From NCBI GenBank assembly GCA_002311975.1, contig DCAL01000082.1, positions 323 to 20,631 on the forward strand: a stretch of DNA of 20,309 bases. Direction: 5' to 3'. The translations under genes and the position numbers were made by a program. The notes beneath the pieces are model-generated. The model did no database searches and was not told the DNA's origin. It was given only the letters and a program-made list of their open reading frames with translations. Within the stretch, counting starts at the first letter, position 1; the number at the start of each line of letters is the position of its first letter. Positions 8,036 through 16,970 of this stretch are shown here, piece after piece. The DNA comes from Fidelibacterota bacterium UBA1134 (GTDB lineage Bacteria > Fidelibacterota > Marinisomatia > Marinisomatales > S15-B10).

Positions 8036-8935
8036 TCAGCCGGTTGTCTCTGATGTGCGAAATTTTCTGACCACATAGATGATGGAACTCCAGCGAGTCG
8101 AATCGTTCACTGCCGCCCAATTGGATTTGATCCCAGTCCAAAGACCTTTCATGGCTGAGCCGTGTCCATGTTTTTCACTGAGCATTGAGATATAAAACGC
8201 GTCAAATGGGAGACCGAAGGTGCTGGAGATGGTCAGACCGTGCTGGACAAGAAGCCTCTCCATGGCATCACGGGTGAAATGGGTGATGTGCCGCGGGACA
8301 TCGTAAGCCGCCCACTCCGGTCCGTAATACTCAGCATCAAGTGAGTTCCAGTTGGGCAACCCTATCATCAAGATCCCATCATCCCGCATGGATGACGTAA
8401 CTCGTCGCAGATAATGGTGCGGATCAGGTAGATGTTCGAGCGCGTGCCAGAATGTGACGACGTCATATTCCCCGTCGCCGCTCGCAAACCAATCCTCAGG
8501 AGACTGCACCGTGACAGTATATCTCCGTGACGCCTCTTGCCTCGCTGCCTCACTCGCATCAATGCCATCCACTTCCCATCCCGCCTGATGCATTGTAATG
8601 AGGAATTCGCCCGTACCGCAACCAACATCAAGGAGCCTGCCGCAACGCAAGGCAGTTTCTGTCGTGATGAGATTTTGCTTTCTCACCAGCATCAGTCTGC
8701 GGACAATCCGGTAGGCGAAATTGCCACCCCGACTGGCGGCATGAGGTGTATAGTTCTCTGACTCATAGTAGCGATCTGTTTCATCTTCATGGGGAACGGG
8801 ACTGGTTAACCGTAAGCCGCAGCCATCACACTCCAGAATGTGGAACTCCTCCTGAGTAACGACATGGTCTTTGGCGGTGAACACGACTGCCAATCTTTCT
8901 CCAGCGCAGACAGGACACTGTTCGACTTGAATCAT
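8036..8935 (-). CDS. Class I SAM-dependent methyltransferase with N-terminal zinc ribbon
   Basis: 299 aa. The N-terminus has two CxxC knuckles (C7/C10 and C36/C39) that probably bind zinc. Next comes the SAM-binding motif I LLDVGCGTGEFL (101-112), the acidic DGID (123-126) and the Methyltransf_23-like VVTFWHALEHLPDP (159-172) with LIGLPN-type motif III (GLPNWNS). This arrangement is common in methyltransferases of envelope-glycan and secondary-metabolite clusters, and it resembles the front half of sugar C-methyltransferases, though the C-terminal domain of those enzymes is absent. Sitting two genes from DUF2723 and GT2, a sugar or glycolipid substrate is plausible but not shown. It starts 12 bases after the recG stop, with a poor Shine-Dalgarno, suggesting translational coupling. 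Confidence 0.85.
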   Translation of the reverse strand: MIQVEQCPVCAGERLAVVFTAKDHVVTQEEFHILECDGCGLRLTSPVPHEDETDRYYESENYTPHAASRGGNFAYRIVRRLMLVRKQNLITTETALRCGRLLDVGCGTGEFLITMHQAGWEVDGIDASEAARQEASRRYTVTVQSPEDWFASGDGEYDVVTFWHALEHLPDPHHYLRRVTSSMRDDGILMIGLPNWNSLDAEYYGPEWAAYDVPRHITHFTRDAMERLLVQHGLTISSTFGLPFDAFYISMLSEKHGHGSAMKGLWTGIKSNWAAVNDSTRWSSIIYVVRKFRTSETTG

Positions 8936-8947
8936 TTGCCATAAATC

Positions 8948-11044
8948 TCAGCTGACATTGACCATAGGGAGCATATGCTGATAATCGCGCATGAACCGTT
9001 TCCTGATCTTTTCATGTCCGGCCAGAGTCAGATGGGGATCTTCTTCAATAACATCAAAAGCCGCCTTTCTCGCTTCACGGATGATGGAACCGTCTTTCAC
9101 CAGATCAGCAATCTTCCATTTAAGATATCCGTGCTGTTTGGTACCGTAAAACTCGCCAGGGCCGCGTAATTTAAGGTCTTCGTCAGAGATTTCAAATCCG
9201 TCGTTTATCCTCAAAATGACGTCCAGTCTGCGACGGGAAGTTTCTGTAATCTTCCGCTCTACAAGGATGCAGTACCCCTTTTCGGAGCCCCTGCCTATTC
9301 GCCCTCTAAGCTGGTGCAGTTGTGTCAGTCCGAACCGTTCAGCGTTCTCAATCAGCATGACAGTGGCGTTGGGGACGTCGATGCCCACCTCTACCACGGA
9401 GGTGGCAACGAGGATCTGGATTTCATTGGCACTGAATCTGTCCATGATTTCATCCTTTTCCTCTTTCTTTATTCTGCCGTGCAGGAGCGCCAATTTCAGC
9501 TTGGGAAATATCTTGGCGGAAAGATATTCAAATCCGGCTTCGGCCGCCTCCAGATCACTCTTCTCCGACTCCTCAATGAGAGGATAGACGATGATACATT
9601 GCCGGCCTTTCTCCACCTGATCACACATGAAACTGTAAACTTTCTTCAATGTATCCTCATTCACTTTCCTTGTCATTGGCGGCTGACGATCCTTAGGCAT
9701 TTCATCTAACAGGGAAATATCCATGTCGCCGTGATAGGTTATAGCCAGCGTTCTGGGGATTGGTGTAGCCGTCATGATAAGGACATCAGGGTTGAAACCT
9801 TTTTCCAGAAGTTTGCCTCTCTGCATGACGCCGAATCGCTGCTGTTCATCGATGACAACGAATCCCAAATCCTTGAACCGTACATCCTCTTGAATAATCG
9901 CGTGTGTGCCGACCACAACCTGCACTCTGCCTTCGGCAATCCCTTCCAAGATTTTCTTCCTCTCAGACGATCTCTGTTTGCCCACCAGCAGTGCGGTCGT
10001 AATCTGCACCTTTTTCAGGTAAGACTCGAACACACCGTAGTGCTGATGCGCCAGTATTTCCGTCGGCGCCATGACCGCTACCTGAGCATCGTTGCCCACC
10101 ACAATGGCCGCTGCCAGGATTGCCACAATGGTCTTGCCGGAGCCAACATCTCCCTGCAGCAACCTGTTCATCACTTTGGGCGATCCCATGTCTTGCCGGA
10201 TCTCCTTCAAAACCCTCTTCTGGGCCTGTGTCAACTCAAAATCCAACTGCTCGTAGATGAGTTTCAGATACGGCCCCACTTTTGACATGACCCTGCCTTT
10301 CGATTCAGTTATGCCAATTTTCCGCAGCGCCATAAGTAACTGGAGGAAGAAATGTTCATCAAATTTCAGCCGCCTCATCGCTTGCGACAAACGATCTGAG
10401 TCTGGTGCAAAATGGATGAATCTTAGTGCATCGTCGAGTTGGATCAGGCCTTGTCCTGTGAGCAACTCCTCATCAAAGAATTCCTCACGATTGTCCTCAA
10501 GAAAGTCTAGCGCACTGTTGATAATCCTCCTGAAGCCCCGGCCGTCAAGTCCCACCGATTTCAGCGCCTGAGTGGAAGGGTAAAGAGGAATGACAGCTCC
10601 CGTATGCAATGGATCACTCTCCTCATCTGTGAGGATGTCATATTCGGGATGGATCATCTGGAGACCTTTGAAAAAATCGATCTTGCCGTGAAAGGCTACC
10701 TTGTCACCCACCGAAAAAACTTTCTTAATGTAGTCGGCGCCGTTGAACCATGTGCAGGTCAGAAAGCCGGTGCTGTCGTTGACAATCATCTGATAGTACT
10801 TTCGCCTCTTGGAGATGCGGAAGCCGCCGGCTTCAACTTTTCCCACTACCGTGGCAGGCATATCTTTCTCGAGATCCCTGATTAACGTAACGGTCGTCCG
10901 GTCGAGATGACGGCGGGGAAAATAGTAGATTAGATCTCTGACAGCAACGACGCCCTCCGTGGCAAGCACCACTGATCGTTTGGGGCCCACACCTTTTACC
11001 CACTGAACCGGTGTATCGAGACCTTTGCCTCTCAATTCAGGCAT
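8948..11044 (-). CDS. recG: ATP-dependent DNA helicase RecG
   Basis: 698 aa, normal length for RecG, the double-strand translocase that remodels stalled replication forks and branch-migrates Holliday junctions. An N-terminal HhH-like entry (VQWVKGVGPKRS, 13-24) leads to FPRRHLDRT and the OB-fold wedge domain (about 65-140, including YYQMIVNDSTGFLTCTWF). The SF2 helicase core carries Walker A GDVGSGKT (298-305), APTEILAHQH (326-335), the DExH box DEQQRFGV (399-406), TATPIPRT (425-432), then motif V/VI (ATSVVEVGIDVPNATVM; QLRGRIGRG). The C-terminus with the GPGEFYGTKQHG block is complete. It lies 78 bases downstream of the DUF4139 gene. I see nothing unusual in the protein. Confidence 0.97.
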   Translation of the reverse strand: MPELRGKGLDTPVQWVKGVGPKRSVVLATEGVVAVRDLIYYFPRRHLDRTTVTLIRDLEKDMPATVVGKVEAGGFRISKRRKYYQMIVNDSTGFLTCTWFNGADYIKKVFSVGDKVAFHGKIDFFKGLQMIHPEYDILTDEESDPLHTGAVIPLYPSTQALKSVGLDGRGFRRIINSALDFLEDNREEFFDEELLTGQGLIQLDDALRFIHFAPDSDRLSQAMRRLKFDEHFFLQLLMALRKIGITESKGRVMSKVGPYLKLIYEQLDFELTQAQKRVLKEIRQDMGSPKVMNRLLQGDVGSGKTIVAILAAAIVVGNDAQVAVMAPTEILAHQHYGVFESYLKKVQITTALLVGKQRSSERKKILEGIAEGRVQVVVGTHAIIQEDVRFKDLGFVVIDEQQRFGVMQRGKLLEKGFNPDVLIMTATPIPRTLAITYHGDMDISLLDEMPKDRQPPMTRKVNEDTLKKVYSFMCDQVEKGRQCIIVYPLIEESEKSDLEAAEAGFEYLSAKIFPKLKLALLHGRIKKEEKDEIMDRFSANEIQILVATSVVEVGIDVPNATVMLIENAERFGLTQLHQLRGRIGRGSEKGYCILVERKITETSRRRLDVILRINDGFEISDEDLKLRGPGEFYGTKQHGYLKWKIADLVKDGSIIREARKAAFDVIEEDPHLTLAGHEKIRKRFMRDYQHMLPMVNVS

Positions 11045-11122
11045 CGGCGGGGCGCCTGCAAGGCCATGGAATTTCAGTTAAGATTGTTACGATAGAGGGA
11101 AGAGAAATGGCGGAGATGGCGT

Positions 11123-12502
11123 CTACTGCCACTCCTTACGATAGGTATAGGTAATGGTTTCGGAGGCGTGCGGCTTCAAATCGAACTCAAACTGGATCGT
11201 CTGTGCATCGACTTTCTTATAGTCGTCCCTGGACGGTTCTTTGATTACCCAATCACCAAAGATGTGCTCTACAACCTGTATCTTCACAGTATCATCGCGC
11301 TTGTTCTCAATCACAAGTTGGATCAGCCCCTCTTCGCTCTTCTTCTTGCGGTCATAATTCATCACCGTCCTCTTCCCCAGCACATCGAAGGCTCTGCCAG
11401 CGGTCACAGCGGCATTCTCTCCGACAGCTACTTGCCCAAGATAATCCTCGCCGGCAAATTTCACTGCCGTAGCGCCTGAAGCCGCAACGTGCTGCTGATA
11501 AATCTGAAACAGACCAGCCGGCAGCGGCATTCCGAGTCCGCTCTTCTCATTATTCGTAAACGAAAGTTCCACGGAGAGAGGCCCTTCCCTGCTGGACCGT
11601 TCGTTGTTTTCGAAACGGTAGAGGCGTGAAAAAGTAATCGTCCGATCGGGATAGAGCGCAACTGAAATAGACTCTCGGGCGGGAATGGAAATTGGCTGAG
11701 AAAGTGAAAAGAAAACATAATCACCTAAAATATCCTGATTGAAGGCCAATGCTTCCAATTGAGAAGCATCCATTGCGACCGCTGACTTTCTCTTTGCGGC
11801 AAAACGTTGATCTCTCATGCGCAAGCCATTCTGAACCCGCTTCAGTTCACCCTCCACTAACTCAAGCCTAGCAGCAGAAAATGAGAGGCTCGTTTCGTTT
11901 TTCAGTACCGCCTGAGCCACAAGGGTACCTGATTTTTCTTCAGATGATATGAGGAGCCTGTAGTTGGCGTCCCAGTCAAAGCCGCCGGTGATGTAGACCA
12001 ATTCCCCAGTAACAGTTCCCTTCCTAAGACTGTTAATCTCCCAAGCCAGTTCCGCTCTGGCCGAATAGCCGCTGTTCCCCTTGTTGGCAGTGATCTCAAC
12101 CACCTCTTTGAGATTCAGAATCCTTACACTCTTCTTACGCTCAATGGTGATCCATTTGCTGTCAATACCCATCAACTTTCCCTTCACAGGTTTACCATCC
12201 GAAGGGGTAACAGTAACTGATTTCCCCAACTGATCTTTGAGGAAAGCGAAAGAATCAAAGGTATCCCGATTATACTTCTGTAGAATGATCTCGGCGCCAT
12301 CAACCGTCAGAAAGGCGGAATTGGGTTCGATCCGGTTAGATATGAGCGGATATCGCACCACGTTTCCTCCGCTGTTCAGATTGAATGATACGGGCTGATT
12401 CACCAGTCCGAAGCCATCTTTGTAGAGTGTCACCGTAGCACCGTGGGACTGTCCGCAGATAGATGACAAAAGAAACAGATAGATGATAAAAATATTTTTC
12501 AT
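11123..12502 (-). CDS. DUF4139 domain-containing exported protein
   Basis: 459 aa. A short basic start and hydrophobic stretch (MKNIFIIYLFLLSSICGQSHG) form a signal peptide; C16 is present but the residues before it do not make a canonical lipobox. The mature protein opens with ATVTLYKDGFGLV, and LVYITGGFDWDANYRL (168-183) corresponds to the family's Y-TGG-W-ANY-L signature. Beta-rich segments follow, ending in HIFGDWVIKEPSRDD and a final ITYTYRKEW strand. DUF4139 proteins are beta-sandwich-rich and mostly uncharacterised; no enzyme residues are recognisable. The ATG overlaps the valS stop (ATGA), so translation is probably coupled to valS, an odd pairing of a housekeeping synthetase and an exported protein. 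Function unknown. Confidence 0.8.
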   Translation of the reverse strand: MKNIFIIYLFLLSSICGQSHGATVTLYKDGFGLVNQPVSFNLNSGGNVVRYPLISNRIEPNSAFLTVDGAEIILQKYNRDTFDSFAFLKDQLGKSVTVTPSDGKPVKGKLMGIDSKWITIERKKSVRILNLKEVVEITANKGNSGYSARAELAWEINSLRKGTVTGELVYITGGFDWDANYRLLISSEEKSGTLVAQAVLKNETSLSFSAARLELVEGELKRVQNGLRMRDQRFAAKRKSAVAMDASQLEALAFNQDILGDYVFFSLSQPISIPARESISVALYPDRTITFSRLYRFENNERSSREGPLSVELSFTNNEKSGLGMPLPAGLFQIYQQHVAASGATAVKFAGEDYLGQVAVGENAAVTAGRAFDVLGKRTVMNYDRKKKSEEGLIQLVIENKRDDTVKIQVVEHIFGDWVIKEPSRDDYKKVDAQTIQFEFDLKPHASETITYTYRKEWQ

Positions 12503-15147
12503 GATAACATTGACAGGTTGTCTCTCAGTTTTGAAAGGTTCGTCTGCATATCCTCCAGTTTCTGTCTCTCTTTTTGAACAATCTCAGCCGGCGCCTTGTT
12601 GAGGAATCTGCTGTTTTTCAGTTTCGATTTCACATTTTCTACTATCCCGCTGAGTCTTTCTGCTTCCTGCGAAAGGCGCTGCTTTTCTTTCCCCACATCG
12701 ATCAAACCTTCAAGCGGTATGAATAGTTCCAACTGACCGATGACAACCGTAGCGGAATGCGGCGGCCTGTCAACATCGGCACCGATGGTCAGCTGGTCGA
12801 CTTTCGCCAAGTCGCGAATGATCATCTCGTTAGAGAGGAGCAGCCCCCCGTCATCGCCCCTGGCAAGAAGATTCGACTTCAGCCCGGGCGGTACTTTCAT
12901 CTCAGAACGAACCGTCCTGATGCCTGTAACCACCTCCTGAAGGGATTCGAAAACTTTCTCCGATTCTTCATCAATCAAAGAGCTGTCAACCCGGGGCCAT
13001 TCAGCGACGACCAGATCGGGAACTGACTCACCATCCTGTCGAACCTGCGACAACCGCTGCCAGATTTCTTCGCTGATAAATGGCGCAAAAGGGTGCAGTA
13101 ATTTAAGGATATTCCCAACCAGATGAACGGCTAAACTGAAAGCAACATCCTGCCGCGATTCATCCTCGCCATACAGCCTTGACTTAATGATTTCCACGTA
13201 CCAATCACAGAAGTCAGACCAGGTAAAATCGTAGATGCGCTTGGCGATTTCATTGAAACGGTAATGGGCGAACATGCCGTCAATGTCAGTGATAGTATTG
13301 TTGAGGCGACTCAGTATCCACCGATCGGTCAGCTCCAGCGCCGCGGCATCTATCTCAGACAGCGGCGTCGCCATTCGTCCCGGCTGACTCATGAGGACGA
13401 ACCGTGACGCATTCCACAGCTTGTTCATGAAATTGCGCCCTACTTCGACCCGGTCTTCTGAGAAGACAATGTCCAGTCCCTGGGGTGCGATGAGCATAAT
13501 CCCATAGCGCAGAGCATCGGCGCCGTACTTGTCAATGATTACCAGCGGATTGGGGGAATTCCCCAGCGACTTGCTCATCTTGCGGCCCTGCGTATCACGG
13601 ACCATGCCGTTGAAGTAGACGTTTCTAAACGGTACTTCTCCCCTGAATTCCAGACTCGACATAATCATCCGTGCTACCCAGAAGAAAATAATATCAGCGC
13701 CTGTAACAAGATCGTTACTCGGATGAAAGTACTTCAAGTCCTCCGTTTCATCGGGCCACCCCAGCACGCCCATAGGCCAGAGCCATGAACTTGCCCAAGT
13801 ATCCAGAACATCCGGATCCTGACGCCAGTCAGCTTCATCCTCAGGAGGATCCACGCCGCAATAGACATCACCCGTTTCGTTATGATACCAGACAGGAATC
13901 CGGTGCCCCCACCACAGCTGACGACTGATGCACCAATCGTGAATGTTTTCCATCCAATGTTCATAAGTCTTGATCCAGTGCTTAGGATAGAAGTTGATAT
14001 CGCCGTTCCTGACCGCCTCAAGCGCAGGCTGAGCCAACTGGGACATTCTCATGAACCACTGTTCTGAAAGATACGGTTCAATGGGTACCTGACCGCGGTC
14101 AGAATAGCCGATACTGGTCACATAAGGCTCCACCTTGGCGACGCAGCCCAGTTCCTGCAGAGCTTCCACTACTCTCTCCCTCGCCTCGAATCGGTCGAGC
14201 CCCCTGAACGGCTCGGGCACCTTTTGGTTGAGACTGCCGTCATCGTTAAGGATGTTCACCATCTCAAGGTTGTGACTTTTTCCCATTTCGAAATCGTTGG
14301 GATCATGGGCCGGCGTAACCTTGACGCACCCGGTACCGAAGTTGGGATCGACAAATGTGTCGGCGATGACAGGCATTTCCCTGCCGACAAGAGGAAGTAC
14401 CACTGTTTTACCGATGAAGCTCTTGAATCGCTCATCGTCCGGATTTACCGCCACTGCTGTGTCACCCAGCATCGTCTCCGGGCGGGTGGTCGCCACCGTA
14501 ACAAATTCATCAGAATCCTTCACAGGATAGCAAAAATACCACAGATGCCCTTCAACTTCGCGGTAGTTTACCTCTTCATCAGAAATAGCGGACTTTGTTT
14601 TCGGGCACCAGTTGACGAGACGCTTGCCTCTGTAGATATACTCTTTCTTATACAACCTCACGAAAGCGGTGATAACTGACTTGTAGTAGCCGTCATCCAT
14701 GGTGAATCGCTCTCGCGACCAGTCGCAGGAGCAGCCGAGACGTTTCAACTGTTCAGTGATTAGCGAACCGTATTTTCCCTTCCACTCCCATGCGTAGCTC
14801 AGGAATTCTTCCCTGCCGATCTGATCCTTGTCGGTGCCCTTCTCCGCCAGCATTCTGACCACCTTGGACTCAGTGGCGATGGATGCGTGATCCGTTCCCG
14901 GGATCCAGCAAGCCTCCTTGCCCATCATGCGGGCACGGCGGACAAGAATATCCTGGATCGTGTTATTGAGGACGTGCCCGATGGTGAGGCTTCCGGTTAC
15001 ATTGGGTGGCGGAATGAATATGGTAAAGGGTTCCTTCCCGGCATCTACCTTGGCGCGAAAGTAGTCCCTCTCGAGCCAATGTTGATACCATCGGCTCTCC
15101 ACCTTCGAAGGATCGTACACCTTGGAGAGTTCACTGGTGTCAGTCAA
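12499..15147 (-). CDS. valS: Valyl-tRNA synthetase
   Basis: 882 aa, typical length for bacterial ValRS, which charges tRNA-Val and edits threonine. FIPPPNVTGSLTIGHVLNNT (44-63) contains the class I HIGH signature as TIGH: the first histidine is threonine, a variant I recall from some deep bacterial lineages. The CP1 editing domain carries TTRPETMLGDTAVAV (220-234) and PAHDPNDFEMG (279-289). ISRQLWWGHRIPVWY (407-421) and KMSKS (523-527) complete the catalytic core. The anticodon-binding region is followed by the tRNA-arm coiled coil (KEKQRLSQEAERLSGIVENV). The only start that keeps the conserved YDPSKVESRWY N-terminus is TTG at 15147 (a TGA lies two codons upstream) or possibly GTG at codon 10. 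It sits 49 bases after the cNMP-binding gene. Confidence 0.97.
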   Translation of the reverse strand: MTDTSELSKVYDPSKVESRWYQHWLERDYFRAKVDAGKEPFTIFIPPPNVTGSLTIGHVLNNTIQDILVRRARMMGKEACWIPGTDHASIATESKVVRMLAEKGTDKDQIGREEFLSYAWEWKGKYGSLITEQLKRLGCSCDWSRERFTMDDGYYKSVITAFVRLYKKEYIYRGKRLVNWCPKTKSAISDEEVNYREVEGHLWYFCYPVKDSDEFVTVATTRPETMLGDTAVAVNPDDERFKSFIGKTVVLPLVGREMPVIADTFVDPNFGTGCVKVTPAHDPNDFEMGKSHNLEMVNILNDDGSLNQKVPEPFRGLDRFEARERVVEALQELGCVAKVEPYVTSIGYSDRGQVPIEPYLSEQWFMRMSQLAQPALEAVRNGDINFYPKHWIKTYEHWMENIHDWCISRQLWWGHRIPVWYHNETGDVYCGVDPPEDEADWRQDPDVLDTWASSWLWPMGVLGWPDETEDLKYFHPSNDLVTGADIIFFWVARMIMSSLEFRGEVPFRNVYFNGMVRDTQGRKMSKSLGNSPNPLVIIDKYGADALRYGIMLIAPQGLDIVFSEDRVEVGRNFMNKLWNASRFVLMSQPGRMATPLSEIDAAALELTDRWILSRLNNTITDIDGMFAHYRFNEIAKRIYDFTWSDFCDWYVEIIKSRLYGEDESRQDVAFSLAVHLVGNILKLLHPFAPFISEEIWQRLSQVRQDGESVPDLVVAEWPRVDSSLIDEESEKVFESLQEVVTGIRTVRSEMKVPPGLKSNLLARGDDGGLLLSNEMIIRDLAKVDQLTIGADVDRPPHSATVVIGQLELFIPLEGLIDVGKEKQRLSQEAERLSGIVENVKSKLKNSRFLNKAPAEIVQKERQKLEDMQTNLSKLRDNLSMLS

Positions 15148-15196
15148 TGTTCAGCCCGCGGAGAATTCGGTATAATAAAGTCTTGGATCCGCTGCT

Positions 15197-15703
15197 CTAT
15201 TTTTCAAGGATCAGACTGAAAGCCGTGGTCAGTTTCAAGATATTCTGATTGGCCTTGACGAGATTATCCGTTACAATTGCGGCAACGTTTCTCATCACCT
15301 TGAAGCCCAGTTCCGGATTGGATTCGCATATCCTGAAAAGATCATCCTTCATTACAACCGCAATTGCACAGTCCGTCTGAGCTTTCACCGTTGCCGTCCG
15401 CTTGTCATCGTTTCCGAAAAGAGACATTTCTCCGAATACCGGATGCCACTCGCTGGGCAGATTGATGATGGCCTTTTCGCGTGTATCATAGTCTCCCTTA
15501 CTCAGTTGCATTGTGAGCGCCTGATTGATCTCTACTTTTCCATCCAGAAGAAGATAGATCGAATCACCGATGTCTCCTTCGTTAAAAATAATCTGCTCAG
15601 CCTCATAGTCCTTAACCTCCATCATCTCCTCAAACTGTTTGATTTCGTCGTCTGACAAATCTTTGAAGACGCGATACTGTCCGAAATCAACTGATTCAGT
15701 CAT
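15197..15703 (-). CDS. Stand-alone cyclic-nucleotide-binding (CAP_ED/CRP-like) domain protein
   Basis: 168 aa, consisting of one cNMP-binding domain with no DNA-binding helix-turn-helix and no kinase or channel part. FKDLSDDEIKQF (13-24), IIFNEGDIGDSIYLLLDGKV (38-57) and the phosphate-binding cassette FGEMSLFGNDDKRTATV (90-106) are present. The cassette Glu (E92) and the ligand-phosphate Arg (R102) appear intact, so cAMP or cGMP binding is plausible. Residues 61-88 form a somewhat long insertion between the beta strands. A good Shine-Dalgarno (TGAGGG, 6 bases before the ATG) precedes it. It follows the K+ channel gene after 30 bases, so the two could act together as a two-polypeptide cNMP-sensing channel. 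That link is inference; the domain call is firm. Confidence 0.85.
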   Translation of the reverse strand: MTESVDFGQYRVFKDLSDDEIKQFEEMMEVKDYEAEQIIFNEGDIGDSIYLLLDGKVEINQALTMQLSKGDYDTREKAIINLPSEWHPVFGEMSLFGNDDKRTATVKAQTDCAIAVVMKDDLFRICESNPELGFKVMRNVAAIVTDNLVKANQNILKLTTAFSLILEK

Positions 15704-15733
15704 ACTATTCCCTCACGTTACAAAGTGGCAATC

Positions 15734-16861
15734 CTATTGGATGACGATAGCCTTTTCGGTTTCCTGGATCATATAGTCTGCGCCGGGATTGATTACCACC
15801 GCCATCTTGTTTTCCTCATCAAGGGAGTGACCGGCCTCTTTGAGCTTCCTCTCGATGAAAGCGTCCAAAGCTGAAGTATCCGATGAAAGAATTTCGCCGA
15901 TCCCGATCTGTTCCTCTTCAGAATAGACACTCACCAGGAGCCATCCGTGCTTACTTTTGAAATGGTCGGAAAGTTCAGGAAACGGCTTGCCCACATAGTC
16001 CGGTGGAATTGACGTACGGCGAAATCTGCTGGCTGTCTGGTTATCCAACAGACTCTCGAGGGTCTGGGGCACACCCGGATCCAAAACGTGCGAGGCGATC
16101 ATGTAAGCGCCGAGATCATCGCTTAGAATGACCTCATCCGCGTTAGCACGCTTGATGTGCGTCAGGTTTTCCCTCTCGGTAATATAGGCGATCACCCTGA
16201 TGTTAGGCGCGAGTGTTTTCATGGTCAACGTGCCGAAGATGGTCTTTTCATCAGGATGGCTGCCCGCCTCCAGAGAATCGTTCGGCACCACAATGGCAAT
16301 GGAAGCGTCTTTCAGATTCGCTCGCTCAAGGATCGCCTCCCGTGTGTAGTCGCCGCGAACGAACTTGAACTTTATCTCTCTGTACTTATTGCGGATAGCC
16401 GCGATGGTGTCCTCGGATTCCTCGTTGATGAGGACAATCTTCAGTTTTCTGTCTTGGCTAAGATTCTGCAGTGAATCCATAATACGGTCCACATTCTTAT
16501 TCCAGCCGCAAAAAAGGATGTGATCTGTTACATTGAGTTTTTCCAAACCTTTGTCCTCCCGAATCTTCCTTGCCACAAAAACGGATGAAATTGTAGCTGT
16601 TAGCAGTGCAATGAGGGAAATGCCGGCAAACATGATGACGACGGCGAACAACCGGCCTTCAGACGACGAAGGAGAGAAGTCACCGTATCCGACCGTCGTC
16701 ATGGTAACAATAGCCCACCAGAAAGGATTGTTCCCTTCGGTAATCTCCTCTGCTCCTTCAAATTGGCCTATGCCGTATCCGCCGATGATCATAACGATGA
16801 GGATGCCGGAAGTGATCTGCACTACAGGCCTCCGTAAGGCAGATCTGAGAAATTCAACCAT
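15734..16861 (-). CDS. MthK-like two-TM potassium channel with RCK (TrkA-N) domain
   Basis: 375 aa. The first membrane helix is about 13-31, followed by the pore helix and K+ selectivity filter TMTTVGYGD (53-61) and the second membrane helix at about 70-95. The cytoplasmic RCK domain starts near 113 with ILFCGWNKNVDRIM, in which CGWN matches the CGWS-type Rossmann turn of the archaeal Ca2+-gated channel MthK. RGDYTREAILERANLKDASI (168-187) resembles the nucleotide/ligand-adjacent loop of the same family. A TrkA-C-like domain (about 285-375) completes the gating ring. It probably regulates K+ efflux or membrane potential. Ligand (Ca2+, NAD(H), ADP) cannot be assigned. It is preceded by the longest within-run gap (109 bases), a likely place for a promoter for channel, cNMP protein and valS. 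Confidence 0.9.
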   Translation of the reverse strand: MVEFLRSALRRPVVQITSGILIVMIIGGYGIGQFEGAEEITEGNNPFWWAIVTMTTVGYGDFSPSSSEGRLFAVVIMFAGISLIALLTATISSVFVARKIREDKGLEKLNVTDHILFCGWNKNVDRIMDSLQNLSQDRKLKIVLINEESEDTIAAIRNKYREIKFKFVRGDYTREAILERANLKDASIAIVVPNDSLEAGSHPDEKTIFGTLTMKTLAPNIRVIAYITERENLTHIKRANADEVILSDDLGAYMIASHVLDPGVPQTLESLLDNQTASRFRRTSIPPDYVGKPFPELSDHFKSKHGWLLVSVYSEEEQIGIGEILSSDTSALDAFIERKLKEAGHSLDEENKMAVVINPGADYMIQETEKAIVIQ

Positions 16862-16970
16862 AAGAGTAATTTAAGGTATTAGAAGATCAAAGGACAGCGA
16901 TTGTCGGACAGGGGCTCTTACCGCACTGGGTAAAACAGTACTCAGATAGAATATTGAGTTTCACACTCTT

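Noticed and set aside
15148..15196. Possible T-box leader for valS
   Set aside because: Only 49 bases separate valS from the upstream gene, too short for a T-box, and no T-box consensus is seen.
16862..16970. Intrinsic terminator between the RNA methyltransferase and the K+ channel genes
   Set aside because: Only 4-5 bp stems are found and no T-tract; I could not call a terminator or a clear promoter.
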